A stretch of DNA of 26,968 nucleotides. Origin: Phaeoceros laevis. Its lineage: Eukaryota > Anthocerotophyta > Anthocerotopsida > Notothyladales. The position numbers were made by a program, and so were the translations under genes. How positions within the stretch are numbered: the stretch's first letter is position 1; each line of letters starts with the position of its first letter. Positions 1-10,906 of the stretch are shown piece by piece. The stretch spans positions 1 to 26,968 of the forward strand of contig JBNGIQ010009384.1 in assembly GCA_049999765.1 (NCBI GenBank), written 5' to 3'. The notes under the pieces are model-generated. The model ran no database searches. It saw nothing but the letters and a program-made list of their open reading frames with translations, and was not told the origin of the DNA.

Positions 1-1
1 G

Positions 2-1339
2 GACATCAGGAGCCTGGTGGGCAACGGCCTGGTGCAGCTGACCTACCGGGATGGCACCAACCTCAACTACCTCTACACCACCGGCACCAATTTGGCCGGC
101 ACCCGGGACGGAACCCTCCCGGGCACCTGGTGGCAGATCGGGTTCGACTCCGGGCCGACCAACGCCGTCACCATCTACAGCTCTTTCGGCTCCCAGTCCT
201 ACATCTCCAACACCCGCGACACCCAGACGCTGGACAACAACAAGCAGTACCCGCAGCGCATATGGTGGTACTTCTACGAGTCCAGCACCGGCACCGGCAC
301 CTTCAAGATCGGCAACGCTCTGGGCAAGCAGGTGAGGAACGAGTTCCTCACCCTCAACGGCATTTTCACCCAGGACGGTGCCACAGCCTTCACCATCGTG
401 CCCTCCCTGGACCCCATCCCTCCCGCGGGCACCGTCGACATCCGCGACAAGGTCGGCACCGGCCCCGTGCAGCTCACCTACGTGACCGGCACCACAACCT
501 ACTACGCCTACGCCGTTGCCGAGGCTGTGGCCTTCACCACGGTCGGCACCCACCCCAGGACCTGGTGGACGGTGGGTAACTTCGACGCCGGCCCAGCGCG
601 CACCGCAGTCACCATCTTCCACTCCTACACCAACGCCAACCTCTCCAACAACGCCAGACTCCAGGCCCTCAACGTGAACGGCAACTACGACACCCGGGTG
701 TGGTGGTACTTCTACCCCACCAACGACACCGCCGGGAGCTACAAGATCGGCAACTTCCTCGGCAAGCAGGTGACCAATGAATTCCTGTCCAACAGCGGCA
801 AATACACCAAGGAGGAGGCCACCGCCTGGACCATCACCGGCGCCACCTGGGGTGTTCCTCCTCCGACCGGCACGCTGGACATCCGCGACCGGGTGGGCAG
901 GGGCCCCATCCAGCTCACTTATGTCATCGGCACCACCACCCGCTACCTCTACGCTATCAACGCCGTGGAAGCCGGCACCACGGACGCGAACCACCCGGGC
1001 ACCTGGTGGCAGCCGGGCTTCGACCCCGCCAGGCCCAACCAGGTCACTCTCTTCAACTCCTACGCCGATGGCTTCCTCTCCAACAACCGGGACACTCAGG
1101 TCGTGGACACCGGCAAGGTGTACGGAACGCGCATCTGGTGGTACTTTTACGAGACCACCCATTCTGGCCAGCCTGCGTACAAGATCGGTAATGTCCAGGG
1201 CAAGCAGGTCCTCAACGAGTTCTTGTCCTTCAACGCCGCCTTCACCCTGGAGGGTGCCAATGCCTTCACCATCCTCACCTCCACCTGGTCTTCTGCGCGT
1301 CCTCGCCTGTCCGCTCTCACTCTCAGGGGAGCTGCGTAA
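2..1339 (+). CDS. Triple-repeat protein of unknown function (3' part, possibly beta-trefoil repeats)
   Basis: The frame is open from base 2 to a TAA at 1337-1339, so the gene begins before the window and no start can be given. It encodes three tandem units of 145-147 residues, starting at bases 2, 437 and 878. Each opens with DIR..VG.G..QLTY, carries a T-W-W motif, then a WWYFY motif followed by YKIGN..GKQV..EFLS, and ends A.A(F/W)TI. Proline-rich linkers such as IPPAGTV and VPPPTGTL separate the units. Within a unit, three similar strand-rich segments end in W/F-containing motifs, which suggests a beta-trefoil (ricin-B or fascin-like) fold; this is inference only. No intron interrupts the 1.3 kb. 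Codons end mostly in C or G, unlike the neighbouring genes, so it may be transferred or simply highly expressed. I do not recognise the family. Confidence 0.8.
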   Translation, partial: DIRSLVGNGLVQLTYRDGTNLNYLYTTGTNLAGTRDGTLPGTWWQIGFDSGPTNAVTIYSSFGSQSYISNTRDTQTLDNNKQYPQRIWWYFYESSTGTGTFKIGNALGKQVRNEFLTLNGIFTQDGATAFTIVPSLDPIPPAGTVDIRDKVGTGPVQLTYVTGTTTYYAYAVAEAVAFTTVGTHPRTWWTVGNFDAGPARTAVTIFHSYTNANLSNNARLQALNVNGNYDTRVWWYFYPTNDTAGSYKIGNFLGKQVTNEFLSNSGKYTKEEATAWTITGATWGVPPPTGTLDIRDRVGRGPIQLTYVIGTTTRYLYAINAVEAGTTDANHPGTWWQPGFDPARPNQVTLFNSYADGFLSNNRDTQVVDTGKVYGTRIWWYFYETTHSGQPAYKIGNVQGKQVLNEFLSFNAAFTLEGANAFTILTSTWSSARPRLSALTLRGAA

Positions 1340-1933
1340 GAGTGCTCTTTAGGGAAAGTTTCATTTGCTGGACTAGTTACAGACCTGTAGGTCCATCTCA
1401 TTGACTGTAACTAGATGATGAGACAAACAGGGCTCGGCCGTGATTATATAACGTTTTTTCTAATACTGTGACAAATCTGAACTTATGTTTTTTCTGTTCT
1501 TCTTTTTGTGTACACGTTTGTTCTGTTTTACACACATCCATTCTCAGAAACACAACACATGTGGCAGCAAATGCTGAGGATGGAGCTCACCAAGTTTCTG
1601 AGAGGTTAATTAGAAAGCTGTAGCCTCTGGAACACGTTTAAGCAAAGATCTGCAGGCTTCAAATGACTGGTCCCCTCCATGCATGCATGCATGCATGCGG
1701 GAACCATCCGAGCTCATCATCATAAACGTCAAAGAAGCTCCGACTCTGGAACAACCCATCAAGGCTGTTCATTGGTAACTAGTATATGTACAGGGGAACA
1801 TAGTGTCACTCAGTTGATAAAGTGGAATTGAACCTGGACCTACCTGGAACCTGCGGTTTATTGCAGAAAAAGAAGCTGCACTGCTTAGAGGTGTTGAGAC
1901 TCGGTAAATATACTTATACCTGCTCAACTCCAC
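1340..1933. other. Intergenic, no gene seen
   Basis: This is the 3' flank of the triple-repeat gene. It is AT-richer, with T-rich runs near 1455-1515, and holds only a CATG microsatellite at 1678-1698. No convincing exon or RNA gene is visible. Confidence 0.5.
1678..1698. repeat. (CATG)n microsatellite
   Basis: Five uninterrupted CATG units plus one extra C. The unit is self-complementary, so the tract can also fold as a hairpin. Confidence 0.9.
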
Positions 1934-2360
1934 AGCATGCACTTCATGATGTCCAACATCTTGCTGCATTACCAGTTGTTGAGGTAGGATCTCGTGTACT
2001 TAAGGTCATTACGTGAAATCATTCTAGAATTGCACACATACAAAAAGGCGTTCCAAGTGTTCCTCGAGTGCTGGTTAAAAAATTTATGCCAGCTGCTGTT
2101 TCAAGGTAATTGCAGGTGCTGAATTTGGCTTCCTTACCACTTCACCGCTTTTCTGGAGACGACTATGTTTGTTTCGGTATACAACCGTTAGCACCTGTGG
2201 AAGATGCAGCCAGATGTCCAAAAGATTTCAAGGTTTGTTGGTCAAAATACAGCCATGGATCCTTCTTTGCTCTCCAGGATTTTTCCTTCTTCTTTTGTTG
2301 CAGGTGGAGCCAGTTGACTGCCCCAGTTGAAAGTTTCAGTTCAATACCTCGAGCCCTGTT
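1934..2360 (+). pseudogene. Exon-like remnant, unidentified
   Basis: One frame reads protein-like across 1938-2105 (LHDVQHLAALPVVEVGS, then HIQKGVPSVPRVLVKKF), interrupted by a single TGA near 2014-2016. It is preceded by a splice-acceptor-like CCACAG and followed by TTTCAAG|GTAATT. A second stretch after TTGCAG near 2116 reads SLPLHRFSGDDYVCFGIQP and ends before a GTTTGT. The arrangement suggests decayed exons of a plus-strand gene. The family is not recognised; a class 3 lipase was considered from the spacing of the VLKV and P..P motifs but is not supported well enough to call. Confidence 0.25.
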
Positions 2361-2489
2361 CTGGTAAGTTCAGGCTGAAGCTCTCTGCAAAAGTTACTCC
2401 CTAGGGCAACCAATTCTGCACTTTCTCGGCTCATTGGCTCATTGGACCCATCCCCAAACCTGAACTCGTACTAGTATGATTTTGGATTT

Positions 2490-2619
2490 CATTTTGCACC
2501 ACTTTGCATCCTGGAGGCTGAATCCTCCAGTACTGTAGAATCCAGCCTCCGTAGACGTTTTTCCTCGCGAAGAATTGATGTGAGGAAAAACTTGAGCCCA
2601 AAAGTTCTGCCTCTACTCA
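2490..2619. repeat. Hairpin repeat family, copy A
   Basis: This ~130-bp stretch shares its order of motifs with copies at 7970-8106 and 15437-15520: CATTTTGCACC, then CTGGAGGCTGAATC, a short loop with TACTGTAG, an inverse CAGCC arm, then TTGATGTGAGG and AAAAGTTCTGCCTCTACTCA. In this copy GGAGGCTG (2513-2520) pairs with CAGCCTCC (2543-2550). It is the most diverged copy in the stem. It looks like a small non-autonomous mobile element or MITE-like repeat. Confidence 0.6.
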
Positions 2620-2782
2620 ACTCTCAACCACAGTCCATAGTGCAGAGAGCAGTCCTTTTAGCCAGGAACCTCCGGCGACAAGGCAAGTCCTTGTCTCAAG
2701 GCAAATGGCCCAATCTGTACTGGCCGCAAAATGGAGCAGCCAGCCGTGTTGAATCAAGTCCTGTGCAATCACCACTGCCTCA

Positions 2783-5700
2783 TCAGCTGTTTACACCACG
2801 GTAATGCATCCAGGATACTAGGTCAGGCGCGTATGAGCTGGATTGCGAGTGACTGGAGCTAGGCGTTGAACCAGAGATGATGTTGCTGACTCCCGAGCCA
2901 CTGAAGCTGGATGAGGACAAGTTATATTGCAGAGCCTGCGTCAGGTCCAGCACCACATCGTTCATGCCCGGGCGCTTGGTGGTGTTTGGCTGCACACACC
3001 TCAGTGCCAGCTGTGCGTATTTCAACACCGACACCGCGTTGAAGTTGCCCTCCATAGCGGGGTCCGCTACGCTCTGCAATTCTCCTCTGTTCAGAGCTCC
3101 CCGCACCTGATTCACCAATTCATCCACCTTAAACTCTCAGGCTGAAGCTTAGCTTGTTCCCACTTTCAAAAGAGGCAAGCTAACTGCTCATCTCCATAAG
3201 TTGCACACCTGTTTAGTACCTTGTCCACTATGAAATTGCTGCCCGAAGCTCCATCCTTGATGATGGGTGGATGTCCGCATAGGATCTCCAGCAACACCAC
3301 CCCAAAACTGTAGACATCGGTCTTCTCAGTGAGCAATCCTGTGGTGTTGTACCTGTTTACCAGGGCACAAGACACTGACTGTTACATTTATTACTAACAT
3401 CTGGCAGCCAACGAGAGCACAAGTTTGCAATAAGAAGGTTACGAGTGAGGACTGGTAGCTGTGCGTTACGTTGCTTACTCAGGGTCCAAGTATCCTAGGG
3501 TCCCCTTCACCACGGTCATTACGTGCGATTTGCCCTCGTCTGTGAGCCTGGAGAGCCCGAAATCCGCTACTTTGGCCTCAAGCTTGTCGTTGAGCAAAAT
3601 GTTGCTACTCTTCACATCCCTGTGATAGATGGCTGGGTAGCGCCCACAGTGCAGGTACTCCAGACCTGTGAACTCACGAGTGAATGAGGACTCGTAAGTC
3701 ATCAAGAAGCTTAGCGAGGTTCCATCATCAATGTGGACAAGTTTGCACTAGTCACAGTAAGCCCTAGCTTGACTGCTGTTTCTTTGCCTGGCCAGCTTTC
3801 ATAAGTACACAAATTCATGCAAGGGAAGGGAATTCCAACCTTTGGCAGCATCCAGGGTGATTTGCAGCCGTTGCGTCCAGCTGAGTGGAGGTTGCTTCTT
3901 TGCACCTGCACAAGCTTAAGGTCAGTCCCAGAATTCATTTGTTGGGCGAAACTGATCAGGAGACAGACTCGGGAAGAATAACGTTCACAGGGTTCCAAAT
4001 GCATTGCACACGAGTTCCCAATGAAAAGCTTGTAGACCTACAGCTTGCTCTGCTACAGCTTGCTCTGCGCATATGCATGACTGCATTATTACCATACAGG
4101 CGGTCCCGCAAGTCCCCTCCTGGCATGTACTTATAGAGCAGAATGAGCTCCTGTGCTTCTTTGCAATAGCCCACAAGAGGCACCAGATTCTTGAAGTGCA
4201 CCGTGGACAAAAGTTCGATCTGGTTATCAATGCATGGCAAACAGGTGATGACTTCAGCCAAAAACGATGATCATGGATCCATAAACTGCCGGCACCTGCC
4301 ATGGACTTTTGATTTCTACTGGTTAATTACCTCGTTGGAGAACTCGGACAAGCCTTGCTGTGTGGTTCCCGACTTTTTCTTCACAGCAACTTGTTGTCCA
4401 TCTTTCAGGAATCCAAGATAAACAGGTCCAAAGCCACCGTCTCCAATTTTGGTGCTGAAGTTGTTGGTTGCATCCTTCACTGCCTGCAGCGTGTAGGGCT
4501 GAGCTTTTCCTCTAGATCTGCTGGAAGCTGCAAGTGATGGTGTGGACATGGTGCTTGGTATCGTAAGTCCTGTACGTACATGTATGTAAACGCAGATGGA
4601 TACATGAGCTCAATAATTATTACTACCTGTGTCCAAAACCACCTTCAGCTTAGAAGATATGATGTCATTGCTCACACATGTGCAACCAGAAACAAGTGCA
4701 AAGAAGAAGTATAAGAGCTCTAGAAGGTGCATACCAACATCTTCCAGCAGTGAAGGCGGGGCCTGAACCGTGATCTTCCTTTTGCGCCGGCAACACCATA
4801 TCACAGTTGCTCCTACAAGAACAAGGCAGACCAGACTCCCTCCAACGGCAGCCACGATCAGTACTAGGTTTCTTTTTGTCGACTTGTCGACACCAGTGGG
4901 TGAGGGTGGAGGTGAAGGTGGTACTGGTGAGGGTGGAGGTGAAGGCATAACTTTGCATACCGTGTGTTCTGACGAGATGCAGCTAAGCTCTGGGTTGCCT
5001 TCATAGCTGCAATAATTACAAGTCGAAAAAACAGGTTCAGGCAGGCGTCAATGATACCATGGATCCTTGTGTGCAGCATGCATCAGACACAGAAGCAGTA
5101 GTAGTACTGCTCAACTGACCTAAACTCATCGATTTGCGCGGTGATATCTGCGGTAAAGGAGCCACTGAGACTGTTGTTGGAGACATCCCTGCCATCAGCA
5201 AATTTATTGAGCCCCCGTGATCAGTAGCTACCAGTGTCAAAGGTTCTGTGCATCCTCAAGAAGGCACTTGCGAGCAACTTGAAGGTCTTGTGAGCAGAAG
5301 GAAAACGGCACTCACAAGGTTTTTAGAGATTTCAGCTCTTGCACCCAAGTTGGCAGAGGCCCAGTGAAGTTGTTGTTAGCCAAGTACCTAGCAAAAACCC
5401 GAGAAAACACTGTCATGATTTCAAGAGTTTGGGTACCATTTTACGAGGTACACTTTGTAGACCTACTGACAGATGAAGGCACCTAGGTTCAACTAGATCG
5501 ATGTTGTGCGTGCTCACAAGCGGGTTAGATTAATCAAGGAGGAGATGTCTTTAGGGATCTCCCCGCTGAGACCCTTTCCAGAAAGATCTCTGCAATTTTG
5601 AAAAACACACCACCATAAGATTGGTCAAAGCATGCGTAGTCAAAACGTAGCTAGGTATGCTAGCCAGTCAGCCAATAAGAAATCTTGTGGACAAATGGAT

Positions 5701-7320
5701 ACTGACGAGAAGCCCGGCCCTTGATATGAAGCCATGGCAAGCAAGCTTACAGCCAAGTCACAGTTTTGTCTGGAGTTTCACATCTGATCCCATCCCATGG
5801 AACAGGGGAGCATGCATCGCCAGTCCAGTGGCTGAAATTGAAACTTGTCTTCAATATACCAAGTGCTTCGGCTGCAGGCAGACAAGACAGGGTGCAGCGA
5901 ATTCATGAAGTAGATAGCTAGGGGTGTCCAGAAGCATCACTCTTGAAACAACGTTAACGGCAGGTGTCCGCACACAAACGTACAGCGAGAGTTCACTCAA
6001 CGGGATAAAACTTGGAAACCCACCATCCTGTTCCCTTACTCCCTGCTCCACATTCAGAACCTTATAAACCTCGAACGCATTTACAATGGGGTATTTCTGG
6101 TTGCGGTCATATGGCAGTAGACCGACTCGCAGTTGTCCGTCCATGGCAGGGGTGACGTTGAAGTCCCCTCCCAACTGCTTCACTTGAAACAGACCATAGT
6201 CTGCCAGCAGGTTCAAGCTTGGAGGTGGAGCAGCTATGAAGTTGCAATCCAAGCTCATTTTTCGGCTAGCCCTGCAATTTCAATACACACATTTCCAAGG
6301 CGATTAGGCAACAATGTCACATGTGCGTGCCACTGGATATTGATCATGGATCATGCATTACGTAAAAATGCTGCATGTGGCTTGTAATCTAACCCACCCC
6401 TGGGCTGCCAAATCTATGATTTCCGCAAAGAAAATGCTGGCATAGACACGTCTGTGACCAATTTGCTCGTCTGGGTCGAGATTATAATTAAATCCCAGTC
6501 TGCTGCTCGTTGAAGCAGATTGCATCACGCTGCTAGGTGGTCGATCCCACTGGCTGTGCTTGCTGTACCCAAACGTTAGAGTCTCGTTGGGATAGCCGGG
6601 CACCGTAACCGAGTCCCAGTCGGGCTCAGAAAAGCCCGCGGGTGTCCACATTCGGTCGTACGCATCGTCGGGATACCTGTAGACACAGCTTCATCAACCC
6701 AAAGACGCATTCATCACGAACACATATCCGAATCTTCACCGTGCGCGCGCACCTGAAGAGTATGGTGACATTGTCGCCAAAATTCGACCGCCTCTGCATG
6801 AATAGCATAAGGCTAGCGCGCTCGGTCGGGGGGTAGCGCCCAAGGTAGGAGGTGGGGTCCAGGCGTCTCAACTCGAGGCTGCTGATGAAAGGAGCAGTTC
6901 CTGCTTCCATCCGGATCACGCACACACTCACAAGCGGGGCGGATGCGTACACGATGGCCTCCCTCCAGTAATACAAGGTATCACTCCCAATGCTGTTGAT
7001 GCTGAGGGTGCTCCAGTTGGTGGTGCCCAGGGCGAGCTGGAAGTTGAGAATCCCCGAAGGAGGCACCAGCTGGGCGGCCCCAGCGCCCGTGAGGAACCAG
7101 GCGCGGACCAGGTACTGCTGCTCCTTTTCCACTGGGACCTCGTAGCAATTCTTGTCGGGACTGGAATCCGCCGGAAACGACCTCGCCGTGCGCAAGTCCT
7201 GTCGCACTATTCCGCCCAGGCTTACCGGCACGCCCGTGGAGAAGAAACTGTCGGCTTGGAAGGCGAGGCCTGTGTCCGCCGTGTGTCCCACGGATGCGCC
7301 ACAGTCGATGCTGATGAAAC
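2783..7320 (-). CDS. Malectin-like LRR receptor-like protein kinase
   Basis: Fourteen exons could be chained with GT-AG borders and matching phases: 7320-6753, 6676-6398, 6271-6024, 5871-5751, 5589-5518, 5387-5316, 5188-5120, 5006-4735, 4569-4331, 4219-4093, 3905-3840, 3665-3479, 3352-3220 and 3127-2783, giving about 932 residues. Order of domains: malectin-like ectodomain opening with GFISIDCGA (exons 1-3), LRR N-cap [16 protein letters not shown], three LRRs (two on canonical 72-bp exons), a proline-rich PPPSP stretch, one membrane span ([19 protein letters not shown]), basic CCRRKRK, then the kinase with [29 protein letters not shown] and [10 protein letters not shown]. Catalytic residues all look present, so it should be an active Ser/Thr kinase at the plasma membrane. 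The architecture is that of plant LRR-I receptor kinases (IOS1 or At1g67720 type). The exon carrying the start and signal peptide, upstream of the acceptor at 7321-7322, was not found. Confidence 0.93.
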
Positions 7321-7867
7321 CTGCAAATCATGCATGCGTATGATGAGAGGATCCCGGACCGGAGCTAGCGTCTAAGCCTAACCTACGTCAGATAGATCTA
7401 TGGGTCTGCCAAATGCGATTCCAAGGAGCTCCGGTCCAGAACAAATGTTAACCTTGCGGTTGCTGAGCCACGGCCAACTTGTGCATGGGCAGCAGCAGGA
7501 ATTGAAATGCAAGGCTTACTAGCAGCAACTTCAAGTTGAGCACAACCCAAAGACAGTGTGCTGCCGGTGCCATATAGAGAGAGCCTTTCAATCAATAATT
7601 TGCTGCTTCCCAGAAGACCATATGACCAATGACAGGCTCCAGATATGGCACTGGTACCAGTGCCTCCTCAAAATCCAGCATCGCACCTACATATAGCTCG
7701 TACGTAGTCCGCGGTGTTGCTCGCAGCGCGTCGCATGCGCAGTCCAAGCCAACTCGCGCCGTCTCCATCAGCGCCAGCACATGATGAGGCGCGCGGTGCG
7801 GTCTGTAAGTTTTTCCCTGTCTCTGGAGCGCAGGAGGCGGTCCGGTCTGAAAGTTCTCTGCGGTCTC
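7321..7867. other. 5' region of the receptor kinase; first exon not located
   Basis: The minus-strand splice acceptor TTTGCAG at 7321-7327 requires an upstream exon ending in a single G of a glycine codon. Candidate donors exist near 7387 and 7687, but neither gives a credible ATG plus signal peptide. The start codon, 5' UTR and promoter should lie here or just beyond. Confidence 0.4.
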
Positions 7868-7922
7868 CACTGCGGTCTCACTGCGGTCTCACTGCGGTCT
7901 CACTGCGGTCTTACTGCGGTCT
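7868..7922. repeat. 11-bp tandem repeat, five copies
   Basis: The unit CACTGCGGTCT is repeated five times head to tail, with one C-to-T change in the last unit. A partial unit lies just upstream at 7857-7866. It sits between the receptor kinase and hairpin copy B. Confidence 0.92.
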
Positions 7923-7969
7923 CATCACTGACATCTCACCGAGTCAACAGATGTACAGTTAACATTTTT

Positions 7970-8106
7970 CATTTTGCACCAGTTGGCAGTCTGGGGGCTG
8001 AATCTTACATTACTGTAGGATTCAGGCCGGAGCCCGAATGCCACATGGAGCGAAAATTTGATGTGAGGGAAAAATTGACGGGTCCCAAAAGTTCTGCCTC
8101 TACTCA
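7970..8106. repeat. Hairpin repeat family, copy B
   Basis: This is the fullest copy of the element also seen at 2490-2619 and 15437-15520. GGCTGAATC (7996-8004) pairs with GATTCAGGCC (8019-8028), allowing one extra G, around a loop holding TTACATTACTGTAG. The 3' part has CGAAAATTTGATGTGAGGG and AAAAGTTCTGCCTCTACTCA. It abuts the large duplication that begins at 8119. Confidence 0.65.
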
Positions 8107-8118
8107 CGAGCCACCACT

Positions 8119-9160
8119 AGCAGTAGAGCGAATTGGAACCACAATAGTTTCAATGTTTCAATGACATCATGTGCCAGAGGCCTGAAACAAAGACACCTGT
8201 CCACTCAATTATTCAGGTCCTTAAATATATTGCCCTCGGGCTTCTCTTGAGTACCTGCTGAAGCAAGGTTAAGCAGCAGCTCATTTGCTCGAGAAGGAAG
8301 CAGTGGAACTCCAAGTAATATCAGCCCACACAAAAAACAATTGGGTCACATGGCGATATGCAATGTGCATCGGAGCATAATCCCCTGGCAAGCCGGCTGG
8401 CGCTCAGGCAGCATTTCCAACAGCTTTCAGAATCGTTGCAACAGCAGCACTTCCACAGAGCTTCTGCAGAACAGATCTGTAGAAATGCTGCTAGCTCCAG
8501 ACAAGTTTGCGGGCGGAGCAGCATTTTTACAGTACTATGTGGCTACAAAAAAGTGTAAGGTTCCAGAGGCAATCAACGAGATCTGGTCAGAACTGCCAAC
8601 CAGTTACTGTAGTCCAAATGTACCTCCAGGGGGTTTTCGAGCTCATGGCCCCCCATCTGTTGATCAGTGCTTTCACCTAATGTAGATGTTAGATGAATAT
8701 GAACAAGTCCGCCTTAAGCTTCCTGTCCAACCTGCCCATTGCCTTTCGAGGCATAAGACTGTGTTTCTGGAGCATACTCTTGTATCCCAGCTTAGGCTCT
8801 GACTGATAGAATTTTAACGCTTGGAAGCTTGGTGGCTCGAGGAACAACTCTTTAGAAGCTGCCCTGGAGATCAAGATTGAGTTCCTAGCACTTTGTGGCT
8901 AGCTGACTCACAACAATTCATTCATAAGTGCCAGTCAGGCCTCAGCAGGTGATGAAGCTGTACAGTTCATTCACCAGATAGAAGCAGCAGTTGCGGCCAA
9001 GGCAGCACCACCGCCTGCGGAAGGCAGGGGCAATGAGATGGCGCAATTGCAAGCTATTAAGTCTCCTCGGTTGTGTGAACGCCTGGAGACTTAGCAAGCT
9101 TCTTCATGTTGCCGCCCTCCGATGTAAAGAATGCAGCAGACTCTGAGGGTGATAGTACTG
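8119..9160. repeat. ~1-kb dispersed duplication, copy 1, with coding-like plus-strand remnant
   Basis: Bases 8119-9160 match 24889-25687 almost base for base, from AGCAGTAGAGCG to GATAGTACTG, with scattered substitutions and small indels. Copy 1 holds about 200 bases (8803-9001) absent from copy 2. The plus strand reads like broken exons: MQCASEHNPLASRLALRQHF, DKFAGGAAFLQYYVATKK, LDEYEQVRLKLPV, LEIKIEFLALCG and SASQASAGDEAVQFIHQ, ending CERLE before a stop. Frames shift between these pieces and stops interrupt them, so this is a pseudogene or a fragment carried by a repeat. The protein family is not recognised. Confidence 0.85.
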
Positions 9161-9520
9161 CATGATCTTGAATTTTTCAGTGCATATGCATCCATCACAT
9201 ATACTTGTACCTAGGCCTGTACGTGTTTCAAACAAACTGGGTGTCCCAGCTGCAACCAGTACGTTTCCAATTAGTCGAGGAACCTCCGGTGCAGAGTGCT
9301 CAGATTCAAAATCATTCTCCTGGCTTTTCACTATCTGAATGGGTAAGAAAATGCAAATCAAGCACCAGCAATCACAGCAACATGCACCATCTGGCATAGT
9401 ATGCTACCTCTTCGAAGTACACCAAATTTCCAAGGGGACTGTGGGGATGAGCAGCATCAAAGTACAGACGCCCAAACCCAAACGCATTACGAACGAATCG
9501 CAAACAGCACTCCCCTCCAT
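9104..9520 (-). pseudogene. Two-exon coding fragment, family unknown
   Basis: A minus-strand exon 9520-9408 after TTATTGCAG reads GGECCLRFVRNAFGFGRLYF and ends LGNLVYFEE at an AG|GTAGCA donor. In phase, the next exon begins at 9334 after ACCCATTCAG and reads IVKSQENDFESEH, then PRLIGNVLVAAGTPSLFET, with an open frame to 9104. The matching phase and good splice borders argue for a real gene segment. No upstream exon joins it cleanly, and its tail overlaps the repeat at 8119-9160, so it is probably a fragment. I do not recognise the family. Confidence 0.4.
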
Positions 9521-9598
9521 CTGCAATAAAAAGAACAAGCTCAGTACATTCACTGACTACTCAGCGATAACGTTGCAGGAGGTAGGAAAACACTTACT

Positions 9599-10105
9599 CG
9601 TTTTGCTAACTCTAAAAGCCAACCGTCAATAGCTTTTTGCAGTGCACGATGATGCTCAAGAACATGCTCCTTCTCTAGTCCTAAAGCCTAGAGCTGTAGA
9701 TGCTTGTACACTCTTGAAGCTTTGACATTGCATCCCTCATCACCGAAACAGCTGGTCGGCCTTCGGCAACCAAGCTCTACGTGACCCAATTCTGTTGTGG
9801 CTCACTGCGACCTTCAATCTCAGAGTCCGGAAGAGGAATCTCATAACTATCAAGGGCCACAGCTACGACCTGGAGAAGCAAAGCGAGGTTACAGCAAAAC
9901 AGTCTATGGCGTCGACCAACATGAAAATGTCTTCCACAGTAGCTTTTACATATAGAGAGGCCATAGAACATATAGCATCAAACCCCCCTGGGATGTGGAA
10001 ATGTTGACCCCTTAGCCAGACCTGAAAAGTGTGAGCACCTGGAACTGTTTAGACAAATTCTGCACACAACCGGTGTGCATAGTTCAATAACGTCACTTCT
10101 ATTTC
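9599..10105 (-). pseudogene. Broken coding-like stretches, family unknown
   Basis: Minus-strand segments read EIEVTLLNYAHRLCAEFV (from about 10105), then after one stop VWLRGQHFHIPGGFDAICSM and ATVEDIFMLVDAIDCFAV. After TCTCCAG follow VVAVALDSYEIPLPDSEIEG, a stop, LVAEGRPAVSVMRDAMSKLQ, and EKEHVLEHHRALQKAIDGW up to a GTAAGT donor. The stops and frame changes mark it as decayed. It may belong with the fragment at 9104-9520, but the join phase does not fit. The product is not identified. Confidence 0.35.
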
Positions 10106-10169
10106 CACAGAAGCTTGTAAAGTCCTTGACTGACTCCATGCCAACACACATGCCACCACACATGTGTCA

Positions 10170-10906
10170 ACAATTCGTGGATAACCAGGCTCACCTACAA
10201 TCCTGAAGAGGGTTTTTCAACAGGACGAGAGGGATGGGGCAAGGGATAACCATAGTCGACAGACCCTGAAGACCAGCAGCTCACAAAGACGACCGCCGTA
10301 TCTCATCACCTGTCTCTCGTGCTAGCTCACAGAGCCTGGGAATCAGAACATCCAAATTTCGCATGTAGGTTGCATCCGTCTGAATCAAAACCCCGTGAAA
10401 ATGAACAAAAATCCCTCCAGAAGTTCAGAATTGCGGACTTCAAAGTTTTTTTCCAGATGGCCTGGCGTTCAGGGCTCTCATTTTTTTTGAAATCTTGGCA
10501 TTCACATTTATCACATGGAGGGTGACATGGACTCAACTCGGGATAGTACAACGACAGACATGACAAAAACATATCACCGAGACACATGGTTTTCCTAGAG
10601 GATGAGGAACACATATGGTAGGTGTTAAATGAAGAACAAGTATTCCGTGTTGTGAGATTCCCTGTAAGGTGGCGTTCGTAAGGGCTGCTCCCGTATGCGG
10701 CATCTTAGCATCCAAATTTATCTAGTGTGCAAGGCTATGCATATCAACTACAAATGCAATATTAACTAAAAATGCAAAACGAACGCACTGCCTTGCCTCT
10801 CGGTCTATAAGTGTATATCTAAAGGATATCTCTATATGCTTGGTGTCCGTCACATTTGCAGCAACTCATGCTCAACCTTATTGCTGCCATTCTCACTATT
10901 ATCCCC
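10170..10906. other. No recognisable gene
   Basis: Only short frames are present, on both strands, with no domain motif and no convincing splice series. The part from about 10720 to 10900 is AT-rich and lies just 3' of the ROCO locus stop codon, so it may hold its 3' UTR. Confidence 0.4.

Noticed and set aside
51-1352. Long open frames in other frames over the triple-repeat gene
   Set aside because: They are by-products of its GC-rich, stop-poor codons; only the frame from base 2 shows repeated protein motifs.
1934-2105. Class 3 lipase identity for the plus-strand remnant
   Set aside because: Only loose spacing of VLKV and P..P; no GXSXG motif or catalytic context seen.
7592-7870. Minus-strand frame as the kinase's first exon
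   Set aside because: It could end at a donor of the right phase, but it encodes no signal peptide and would need an unusually long intron.
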